A stretch of 31,613 nucleotides of DNA from Chloroflexota bacterium (GTDB taxonomy: Bacteria; Chloroflexota; Chloroflexia; QHBQ01; JADMIH01), in NCBI GenBank assembly GCA_015478675.1, contig JADMIH010000026.1, positions 1 through 31,613 on the forward strand, written 5' to 3'. Positions 1-6,654 of the stretch are shown here, in pieces. The notes beneath the pieces are model-generated. The model searched no databases, had not been told where the DNA came from, and saw only the letters and a program-made list of their open reading frames with translations. Numbering within the stretch: the first letter of the stretch is position 1; each line of letters starts with the position of its first letter. The position numbers and the translations under genes are program-made.

Positions 1-1078
1 GGCCTGTGTTCATTGCCTGGAGCATATCCAACGCCTCACCGCCACGCACCTCTCCAACCACTATCCGGTCGGGGCGCATACGCAGGCAGTTAATCACCAG
101 GTCGCGGATAGTTACTTCTCCGCGACCCTCGATGTTGGCGGGACGCGACTCAAGGGTGATAACGTGCTCCTGGCGCAGTTGAAGCTCGGCGGCGTTCTCT
201 ACAGTCACAATACGCTCATCCTCGGGTATCCACCCGGAGAGGACGTTCAGCGTTGTAGTCTTGCCCGAACCTGTGCCACCTGACACCACAATGTTCAACC
301 TGGCTTCTACACACGCCTTGAGAAACGTTGCCATTTCGGGGGTTATGGTGCCAAAGCGAATAAGATCGTCCACGGTGAAGGGGTCTTTGGAGAATTTACG
401 TATGGTAATCGTAGGGCCGTTGATCGCCAGCGGCGGGATGATAGCGTTCACGCGGGAGCCATCGGGAAGGCGGGCGTCAACGTAAGGCGAGCTTTCGTCA
501 ATACGCCTGCCCAGGGGAGCCACAATGCGGTCAATCACGCGCATAACGTGCTCATCATTCTGGAAGTGTACATTAGTCTTTTCCAGCCGACCATGACGCT
601 CTATGTAGACGTTTTTTGGCCCATTGACCATGATTTCGTTGATCGAGTTGTCTTTTAGAAGCGGTTCTATCGGTCCAAAGCCGAGGATCTCGGCGGCTAC
701 GGCCTCAAAGAGGCGAGCACGGTCCACACGCGAAAGAACTATATTTTCTGTTTCCAGGATCTCATTGAAGATTTCCTCGACGTTGCGTCGCACCTCCTCC
801 GTCTTGGTAAGGTCTAGCTTGGGGTCAAGCTCCGCTATCAACTTGTGCTGTACGCGGTTCTTCAAGTCGAGGAAATTGTCTCCGTTTGCGGCCATAGCGG
901 AGCGTTTGTTAGGGTCGTCAACAGGCGCGCCGAGCCGCCCTGTTGGGCGTGGCAAGACGTTGGTTGGTGAAGCGGGTGGGTTTGCCCCTGGAAGAGGGGC
1001 GGAGCCATTCCCCGGTAGGCCACCGGAGCCGGTGTTGCTTATTGGACCTGTGCCGCCTATTCGCTTTAAGAGAGACAT
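1..1078 (-). CDS. cpaF: CpaF/TadA-type secretion ATPase (partial, runs off left edge)
   Basis: Hexameric type II/IV secretion ATPase expected to power Tad/Flp pilus assembly at the cytoplasmic face of the membrane. Translating the minus strand from ATG 1078 gives 359 residues before the window edge. Residues 1-70 are Gly/Pro-rich and poorly conserved. The family N-domain follows, with [18 protein letters not shown] and the [18 protein letters not shown] block. Walker A is GGTGSGKTT at residues 267-275. The Asp-box region reads TVENAAEL, where relatives usually have an acidic residue in place of the Asn, and the [19 protein letters not shown]alker-B/His-box region ends at the edge. The start is preceded by a GAGGTAG-like ribosome site. 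It is the third gene of cpaB-cpaE-cpaF; tadB/tadC-like genes probably lie beyond the left edge (inference). Missing C-terminus is due only to the window boundary. Confidence 0.95.
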   Translation of the reverse strand, partial: MSLLKRIGGTGPISNTGSGGLPGNGSAPLPGANPPASPTNVLPRPTGRLGAPVDDPNKRSAMAANGDNFLDLKNRVQHKLIAELDPKLDLTKTEEVRRNVEEIFNEILETENIVLSRVDRARLFEAVAAEILGFGPIEPLLKDNSINEIMVNGPKNVYIERHGRLEKTNVHFQNDEHVMRVIDRIVAPLGRRIDESSPYVDARLPDGSRVNAIIPPLAINGPTITIRKFSKDPFTVDDLIRFGTITPEMATFLKACVEARLNIVVSGGTGSGKTTTLNVLSGWIPEDERIVTVENAAELQLRQEHVITLESRPANIEGRGEVTIRDLVINCLRMRPDRIVVGEVRGGEALDMLQAMNTG

Positions 1079-1104
1079 ACTACTACCTCATTACCCCTTG
1101 GGGA

Positions 1105-1160
1105 ATTGTGAATTATCAATTATGAGTTACGAATCACGAATCACGAATTACGAGTTAGCG
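1105..1160. repeat. Tandem heptanucleotide repeat, 8 degenerate units
   Basis: The cpaE-cpaF intergenic region (1079-1239) contains eight consecutive 7-nt units in perfect phase, consensus RTYAYGA. The best copies are ATCACGA (twice, 1133-1146) and ATTACGA (1147-1153); the outer units drift. It resembles the short tandemly repeated repeats known from intergenic DNA of cyanobacteria and other filamentous bacteria. It lies inside a probable operon, so it would be transcribed. No gene or clear terminator is seen in the rest of this gap. Confidence 0.75.
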
Positions 1161-1239
1161 GTAAGCTTACATAGGTAAATGGCGGAGGAAGCTTTCTGCT
1201 CATCGCAGCCCTACTGTTACCGCAATTCATAGTCCACAA

Positions 1240-2559
1240 TTATCGAAACGCCGCTTTGAGCCTGGACATCAGCTTTGTATTTGATGTCTCTTCAGCGTGG
1301 ACTGTAGCTGTAGCCTGAGCCAGTGCGCCTTCCTCTACTGCGGTCGCCGTCAACAGGCGTGCCAGACGGTATACGTCGCGTGAGAAAGGGTGTTCCCGGG
1401 CCGAGATGACCAGCGGCACTCCCTGGTTGATTGCCATCAACATGCCCACCCCATCGTTACTCAAACCTACCATTACTTTGTGCCGTAACGTTTCTTCAAC
1501 TGCTTCAACCTTGATGCCGCCTGCGCTCCCTGCCCTATTAAGAATGAGCTTTACCTTTTCGGCAGGATAGTTCAGTTTGTCAACCACCTCTAAATAGAGC
1601 TTTACATCTTTGATGGCTGTCATTTCCAGCGTCATCACAAGCAAGATGTGGTCGGACATGTCCATCGCGGTCAGCACTGTCTCAGCAAAGCTAGGCCAGG
1701 TGTCTACCACTATGTAATCAAAGTTATTCGATAGCTCTACCAGCACGCGCCGCACATGCTCGGCGTTGACCAGCTCCGCCATCTCAGGCTGAGGAGGGGC
1801 AAGCAGTACCTTCACGCCGGATGAGTGCGTCGTCATGATGTCGTTCAGCAAGTCGGCGTCAAGCTCATCTATATGCTCAATGGCATCTACAATGGTCTTA
1901 TTGGAGAGAAGGTTCATCATCACCCCGAGGTCCCCAAAGTAGAGCGATCCATCAACCAGGGCAACTTTCTTCTGCGTGGAGAGCTTGAGCGCCACCGCAA
2001 GGTTTGCGGCAACGGCAGTCCTGCCGACTCCCCCCTTGGGGCTGACAATAGCTATTACCTTCCCGCTGTGGCTGTTAGCTTCATCACCACCCTGCCCTCC
2101 TAGCATGCCGGTGCCGGGCATGGGGACTGCTGCCGCAGCCGCCATTGCACGCTTGCTCGACTCAAGCCTGTAGACATGGCGAATCGAGCGTACAAGGTCA
2201 TCACCAGAGAAGGGCTTGACAAGAAACTCACGCGCTCCCGCAAGCATTGCTCGGCGCAGGTAATCCTGCTCCCCCTGCACAGACATCATGATGATGCCGA
2301 TACCCGGTAATTCGGAGCTGAGCAACTCCGCAGCCTTGATACCATCCATCTCCGGCATGTTGATGTCCATCAACACCACATCCGGGTGCAGCTTGCGGCA
2401 CGCGTCAAGCGCCTCAGGCCCACTTGCTGCCGTGCCTATCACCTCGATGTCGCGCTCGAACATGAGCAACTTACTGAGGTTTTCGCGGGTGTCTGATATG
2501 TCATCTACGATCAACACCGCGATTCTAGGCACTGCGCCGCTTGCTCCCTGGCTATCCAT
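1240..2559 (-). CDS. cpaE: CpaE-like protein: response-regulator receiver plus MinD-type ATPase
   Basis: Pilus-assembly/localisation protein of the Tad system, 439 residues. Residues 12-133 are a complete receiver domain: acidic pair D19/D20, phospho-acceptor D65 in LMDINMPEMDG, S93 and K115 in the VKPF motif, so phosphorylation appears possible. An Ala/Gly-rich linker leads to a ParA/MinD-family ATPase from about residue 167. Its deviant Walker A KGGVGRT (175-181) keeps the signature first lysine but has Arg at the second lysine position, and VVDTWPSF marks Walker B. The start ATG has AGGAG about 7 nt upstream. CpaE proteins are thought to direct Tad machinery to its cellular site. The intact receiver suggests control by a two-component kinase not present in the window. 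Downstream of cpaB, upstream of cpaF. Confidence 0.93.
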   Translation of the reverse strand: MDSQGASGAVPRIAVLIVDDISDTRENLSKLLMFERDIEVIGTAASGPEALDACRKLHPDVVLMDINMPEMDGIKAAELLSSELPGIGIIMMSVQGEQDYLRRAMLAGAREFLVKPFSGDDLVRSIRHVYRLESSKRAMAAAAAVPMPGTGMLGGQGGDEANSHSGKVIAIVSPKGGVGRTAVAANLAVALKLSTQKKVALVDGSLYFGDLGVMMNLLSNKTIVDAIEHIDELDADLLNDIMTTHSSGVKVLLAPPQPEMAELVNAEHVRRVLVELSNNFDYIVVDTWPSFAETVLTAMDMSDHILLVMTLEMTAIKDVKLYLEVVDKLNYPAEKVKLILNRAGSAGGIKVEAVEETLRHKVMVGLSNDGVGMLMAINQGVPLVISAREHPFSRDVYRLARLLTATAVEEGALAQATATVHAEETSNTKLMSRLKAAFR

Positions 2560-2664
2560 TCTAAACTCCTATACTCTCTTTGGAATCTGTTCCTGATCCT
2601 TCATTGCCTTCTTCGTGGGGCTGAAGCGGTTATCTACCGCCGACCCCGCGCCCATTTGTGCCGT

Positions 2665-3618
2665 TTACGGTGCGATCTGCGGTACCGGCAAGCCGTACTT
2701 CTCAATCAGAAGGTTTATGCTTATACCTGTCGTCTGCTCGGCGTCGGCGTCAAGCCGTTGGTCCTCGCCTGTGGCGGGGTCTTTGACGACGTTGCCGTCT
2801 TTATCCTTCACCGTAGCAGAGGAGCGAAGGGTCAGATCGAGCGAACCATTTTCACGAGCATACTTGAGCACTTCTGCCTGCTGATCAGTTACGCCCAGCA
2901 CCAGCGCTTCCTGGTAAGGAGCATCTGTGTTGTACAAGGCTGCATTTGTCGCTGCATTCATTGCGCTGTTTGCAGATGTGCCAGTCGTCTGGTCCGCAGG
3001 GGTGACGGGGGCGCTGTTTGCACCGCTTGCCGGGGCAGGTGTAGTTAAGGTGATTACGCGGAGTACGCGAACGTTCTGTAGCAGCGCCTTTGTGCTGGTG
3101 AAGACCTTCTCTGAATAATCGAACTTGTTGTCGGCCAGAGGTTTCTTCTGATAGAACTGGATGCCCGTTGTCCAGAGAACATCAATGCGGTCGTTCTCAG
3201 TTACGGTACCGCCGAATGTGCTGCGCTCAGGCACGGCGAGGGTGAACGCATGCTCGCCCTTCTTGAGGATGCTGGAGAAGCCCGCTTCGGTAAGTTCGTT
3301 AGTCTGCACAGTCTGATTTTTCTTCAGGTTGAGCAGGGTCATCTTGTTGTACAGAGTGGCAGGATCGGTAGTGGTATTGGATGGCACAGTGCTGGCTTCC
3401 ACCTGCCTGGTTGCGACGTTGCTCGCGTCCAACACTGTGTACGCAGGCACATCCTGATTCATCACAGCCACCGACACCATCGGCACCGCAGTGGGCACCG
3501 AAGCCGAGTCACCGGAGCTGACCATCCCCTTCGACATGACTATATAAACGACCACAAATGCCATTACGGCAAGCCCTGCCCCAAGTATGAGCAGGAAACG
3601 ACCACCACGATTTTTCAT
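2665..3618 (-). CDS. cpaB: CpaB/RcpC-type Flp pilus assembly protein
   Basis: Periplasmic or extracytoplasmic component of the Tad pilus, 317 residues from the chosen start. One N-terminal transmembrane segment (about residues 7-27, hydrophobic from FLLILGAG) is followed by a Ser/Val-rich spacer and an SAF-type beta-clip domain (VAVMNQDVPAYTVL, then ASNVATRQVEASTVP). The C-terminal RcpC-like region contains the conserved ENDRIDVLWT block. An open frame continues upstream to 3753, but ATG 3618 has GGAGG 9 nt upstream and places the membrane segment directly at the N-terminus, so it is preferred. First gene of the cpaB-cpaE-cpaF unit; the 105-nt gap to cpaE shows nothing beyond the cpaE ribosome site. 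Confidence 0.9.
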   Translation of the reverse strand: MKNRGGRFLLILGAGLAVMAFVVVYIVMSKGMVSSGDSASVPTAVPMVSVAVMNQDVPAYTVLDASNVATRQVEASTVPSNTTTDPATLYNKMTLLNLKKNQTVQTNELTEAGFSSILKKGEHAFTLAVPERSTFGGTVTENDRIDVLWTTGIQFYQKKPLADNKFDYSEKVFTSTKALLQNVRVLRVITLTTPAPASGANSAPVTPADQTTGTSANSAMNAATNAALYNTDAPYQEALVLGVTDQQAEVLKYARENGSLDLTLRSSATVKDKDGNVVKDPATGEDQRLDADAEQTTGISINLLIEKYGLPVPQIAP

Positions 3619-3789
3619 CTGAGAATGCCTCCATTCCAAAAATAAGAGTTGTTGATTGCTGGAAATAACAAGTAAAGACAAGGCCACGCGAGGGCGCAAC
3701 ACACATCTAAGAACAGCTAAAGCCATTGGACCCTCAACGTCACTATACCCCACACTGAGGGCCTACTCTATAGCCCATAGGGGGGTAAG

Positions 3790-3814
3790 CCACTAGCCCG
3801 TTTTTGCTAGATGG
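3790..3814. other. Imperfect hairpin in the 294-nt gap between GT2 and cpaB
   Basis: CCACTAGC (3790-3797) pairs with GCTAG-A-TGG (3806-3814) with one bulged A and an 8-nt loop. It lies about 100 nt downstream of the GT2 stop (3913) and 170 nt upstream of cpaB. It could be a terminator for the upstream gene or a leader structure of cpaB; no convincing T-tract follows on either strand. A possible minus-strand -10 (TATAGT, 3742-3747) lies between it and cpaB but has no good -35. Nothing else is seen in 3619-3912. Confidence 0.35.
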
Positions 3815-3912
3815 TACTGTGAGGAGTGGAGTACAGAAGGCGTGTGGGACGCACGAAATACGAAGTGGCGTACGGTTTAGTCGTCGCGCATCGACCGCAA
3901 CTTGCCGTTGTG

Positions 3913-4971
3913 CTACACCGCGCCGGGGCGAGAAGTAAGAAGCGTATTGAGACGAGCGCGATAGTTGAGCACCTGGCGTGGAGAAAGGGCCGGAGCAAGC
4001 AGAGAGGCCATCTCATCGGGGTGCAGACGCGCGGAGGTTAGAATCTTGCGGCGCTCTGCGGTGAAGCTCTTCAGGCCCGAAAGAGCCGTTAGCCTGCCGT
4101 GAATCAATGCACGGTCTCTTGCAAGCGAGGCGCGGGCAATAGCAAGGGCATCGTACCTGGCGATGAGGGGCCAGTATCGCCTGAGTAATAGTTCGGGCAT
4201 ATTCTTATATAGAAGCCAGATGCGATTACGCGACACGAGCGAACGCTTGAAGCCGGAGCCGTGCCCACCGGTTGCAGAGTACTCATGGAGCACCTGGGCG
4301 CGGGGGTTGTGTAGCGCCTTCCAACCACGACTGCGAGCACGCCACGCGAGGTCCGCGTCCTCAAGATAGCTGAAGAATCGTTCATCAAAAAGGCCAACAT
4401 CACTCAGCATTTCGGCACGGTAGAGAGCGGCCCCGGCGCTGGGCCCAAAAACAGGCAGCATGCCTGCTCTAACCAGCTCATCTGAGAGCACACCCATGCC
4501 TCTGTCGAGTGCAACGCCGTCCTGGTGTATAGATATGCCCGCCGAGGCAACTACATCGGGCAGATGGGAGAATAGCATGGTCGAGGCTACCATCCCCACC
4601 GAACGACCACCCTGCTCTGCCGCTTTCACCAGCTCCTCCAGCCAATCTGGAGCGGCAACCGCATCGTTGTTGAGAGCAACTATATATTTTGCCTCGGAAC
4701 GGCCTATAGCCTGATTATTGCCCGCCGCGAAGCCTACATTGTAGTTGTTAGCTATGAGGCGGGTGGGAGTCGGTAGTGGCGCAGCAAGCCACGAGGGTTG
4801 GCCCTGCATGGCTAGCTCATTGACCAGCGCGGACGAGCCGTCTATTGAGCCATTATCTACCAGCCATAGCTCAAAATTGCGGTAACTTTGCCCCGCCAGC
4901 GCCGATAGGCACTCCGGCAGCAGGCGCGCCCCGTTCCAGTTGAGCACAATAACCGAGGTCTCAGGCTTCAA
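3913..4971 (-). CDS. GT2-family glycosyltransferase (rhamnosyltransferase-like)
   Basis: Probable inverting GT-A transferase adding a sugar to a surface glycan, 352 residues. The N-terminus has the GT2 signature TSVIVLNWNGARLLPECLSAL and LVDNGSIDGS. The nucleotide/metal motif is NNDA within IVALNNDAVAAPDW, where many relatives have DND or DDD, and the acceptor-side motif is YLEDADLAWRARSRGW. The last 100 residues are basic and helical. The start is TTG at 4971 with GAGAGG upstream; no ATG exists near the conserved N-terminus. It begins 28 nt after the M20 peptidase stop, so the two are probably cotranscribed. The closest family resemblance is to WbbL-type rhamnosyltransferases; the true substrate cannot be read from sequence. 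Confidence 0.88.
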   Translation of the reverse strand: MKPETSVIVLNWNGARLLPECLSALAGQSYRNFELWLVDNGSIDGSSALVNELAMQGQPSWLAAPLPTPTRLIANNYNVGFAAGNNQAIGRSEAKYIVALNNDAVAAPDWLEELVKAAEQGGRSVGMVASTMLFSHLPDVVASAGISIHQDGVALDRGMGVLSDELVRAGMLPVFGPSAGAALYRAEMLSDVGLFDERFFSYLEDADLAWRARSRGWKALHNPRAQVLHEYSATGGHGSGFKRSLVSRNRIWLLYKNMPELLLRRYWPLIARYDALAIARASLARDRALIHGRLTALSGLKSFTAERRKILTSARLHPDEMASLLAPALSPRQVLNYRARLNTLLTSRPGAV

Positions 4972-4999
4972 GATAAGCCTCTCGCCAGCTTCACAATGC

Positions 5000-6370
5000 T
5001 CAGGAGCTGACGGTCATTAGCTCGACGAGCCGGGCCATAGTATGCATATGGGCGCGCATATCCTCAAGGCGGATATTTTCATCAGGCCCGTGTGCGCGGG
5101 TGTCAGGGTAGCCGGTGCCAATTGCCGCAACAGCAAGACCGAGGCCTTGAGGCGCGGCCTGCGTGAAGCTGGACATTGGCCCTGAGCCGGCAGATGAGGG
5201 CGTGACCACAGGGGTCTTGCCGCTTACCTCCTGACAGGCCCAGCGCACCTTCTGGATAAATGGTGCAGAGGGATCGCTGGCCGCGGGAAGGAGATCGCCT
5301 TCATCAGGCACGCGGCGCACCTCTACGTCATCGAAACCCTTCTCCTTGAGAAACGCCTGGAGCGACTCGAATATAGCTTCCGGCTCCTGATCAGGCACAA
5401 GGCGAATGTCCAGACGGGCGCGCGCCTCTTTCGGGAGCACCGTCTTTGTGCCTGGGCCATTGTAGCCCGCTTCGATGCCGAAGATGTTGGCTGTTGGGCT
5501 AAATGACGACGCCCTGTAAACCTCTTCGCCGCGCATGTCGTTGATAAAGCTCTTGAGGCCCATGCTTTGCAGTTCACGCTCGCTTTCATCTGGTATGCTC
5601 TTAAGAAGCTCTTCTTGCTTGACGGTCGGCACAGTCACGGCGGAGTAGAAGCCGGGGATATGTATTTTGTTGTCCGGTGTCTTGATCTCGGATAAGGCCC
5701 AGACGAGCCGCCAGACAGGGCTTGGCACAAATGCCGCGTTCGCAGAGTGCAAGTCGCGGTTGGCGGTTCGAGCCAGCAACTCGACGCAAAGCATTCCTTT
5801 CAATCCGAGGGTGAGGTTGGGCGTGCCATTCCAGGTATACCCTCCGAACTCCCAAATACACCCATCGGCCTGCAACTCAGCCTTATGCGCCTCAATAAAA
5901 GGAGCGAGGTTTGGACTGCCTATTTCTTCCTCGCCTTCAAGGATCCAGATGATCCGCACAGGAAGCGAACCCTCTACAGCGCGTATAGCATTGAGCGCAT
6001 CAAGGCGCGAGACAATGTTACTTTTGGTGTCGGCCACACCGCGCCCAAACATCTTGTCGCCCCTTATATGTGGTTCAAAAGGCGGAGATGACCACTCGTC
6101 AAGCGCGCCTACAGGCTGCACGTCGTAGTGGTTATAGATAAGGATTGTGGGTGCGCCAACGGGTCCTGCGCTTGCAAAAAGAACCGGGAAGCCGGCAGTA
6201 GGGCAAAGCTCAACTTCATACCCACTTTGCCGCAACTCTACAGCGGCAAGTTGAGCCATCTCCTCAACGCCGATCTTCTCAGTCGAAATGCTGGGCTGGG
6301 CGCACCAGCGCGTTAGCCTGGCAAGGGTCTCGTCGAAATGCGCGTCAATATAATCAGTCACCGCAGACAT
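5000..6370 (-). CDS. M20-family metallopeptidase (dipeptidase/carboxypeptidase-like)
   Basis: Cytosolic di-zinc peptidase, 456 residues, normal for dipeptidases of this family. Metal and catalytic motifs are intact: H81 and D83 in YNHYDVQP, bridging D114 in GRGVADTK, the EGEEEIGS catalytic region (E148 as general base, E149 as ligand), an acidic residue in IWEFGG as probable further ligand, and the C-terminal His in AHGPDENI. The dimerisation lid contains DLHSANAAF. The open frame extends to 6532, but ATG 6370 has GAGGAG 6 nt upstream and matches the usual family N-terminus (TDYIDAHFDETLARL). It begins the leftward unit M20-GT2 and is divergent from the pseudo-PP2C gene. Specific substrate unknown. 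Confidence 0.93.
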   Translation of the reverse strand: MSAVTDYIDAHFDETLARLTRWCAQPSISTEKIGVEEMAQLAAVELRQSGYEVELCPTAGFPVLFASAGPVGAPTILIYNHYDVQPVGALDEWSSPPFEPHIRGDKMFGRGVADTKSNIVSRLDALNAIRAVEGSLPVRIIWILEGEEEIGSPNLAPFIEAHKAELQADGCIWEFGGYTWNGTPNLTLGLKGMLCVELLARTANRDLHSANAAFVPSPVWRLVWALSEIKTPDNKIHIPGFYSAVTVPTVKQEELLKSIPDESERELQSMGLKSFINDMRGEEVYRASSFSPTANIFGIEAGYNGPGTKTVLPKEARARLDIRLVPDQEPEAIFESLQAFLKEKGFDDVEVRRVPDEGDLLPAASDPSAPFIQKVRWACQEVSGKTPVVTPSSAGSGPMSSFTQAAPQGLGLAVAAIGTGYPDTRAHGPDENIRLEDMRAHMHTMARLVELMTVSS

Positions 6371-6508
6371 ACTTTTCTCCTCATAATATAGTAGCCCTCG
6401 TTCGCACGACCAGTGTACTCCAAAAGCGCTCAGAGGCGCAAAGGCCTCGTGAAACGTTATGAAATATTGCGTACTGCGTGCACCGTGACCCTTAGAGGTA
6501 AAGATGGA

Positions 6509-6526
6509 CGATCCATAACCGGATCG
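6509..6526. promoter_or_regulatory. 6-bp perfect dyad in the divergent intergenic region
   Basis: CGATCC (6509-6514) and GGATCG (6521-6526) form a perfect inverted repeat with a 6-nt centre. It sits 53 nt upstream of the candidate -10 of the rightward gene and upstream of the leftward M20 gene. It may be an operator; no regulator gene is nearby. Nothing coding is seen in the rest of 6371-6654. Confidence 0.3.
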
Positions 6527-6578
6527 GTTCACAGTTCACCTTCCATTTGTGGATAACTACGGCTCTTGATTGGTGCGC

Positions 6579-6587
6579 TGATATAAT
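6579..6587 (+). promoter_or_regulatory. Extended -10 promoter for the pseudo-PP2C/propeller gene
   Basis: TGATATAAT is a consensus extended -10 (TG-n-TATAAT). No good -35 lies 16-18 nt upstream, which fits extended -10 promoters. Transcription would start near 6594, giving a 60-nt leader to ATG 6655. Confidence 0.5.
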
Positions 6588-6654
6588 ATCCGCACCTCAA
6601 ATCGGGTGAATTGCGTTCACGTTTCCGGTAAGTGTGGACATTGCGAGGAGCATT

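Noticed and set aside
1079..1239. CRISPR-like array at the heptamer repeat
   Set aside because: Units are only 7 nt, contiguous and without spacers.
3619..3753. 45-residue N-terminal extension of CpaB from the ORF starting at 3753
   Set aside because: ATG 3618 has a strong GGAGG and puts the TM helix at the N-terminus as in other CpaB proteins; the extension has no conserved feature.
6371..6532. 54-residue extension of the M20 peptidase
   Set aside because: GAGGAG precedes ATG 6370 and family members begin near there; the extension lies in the promoter region.
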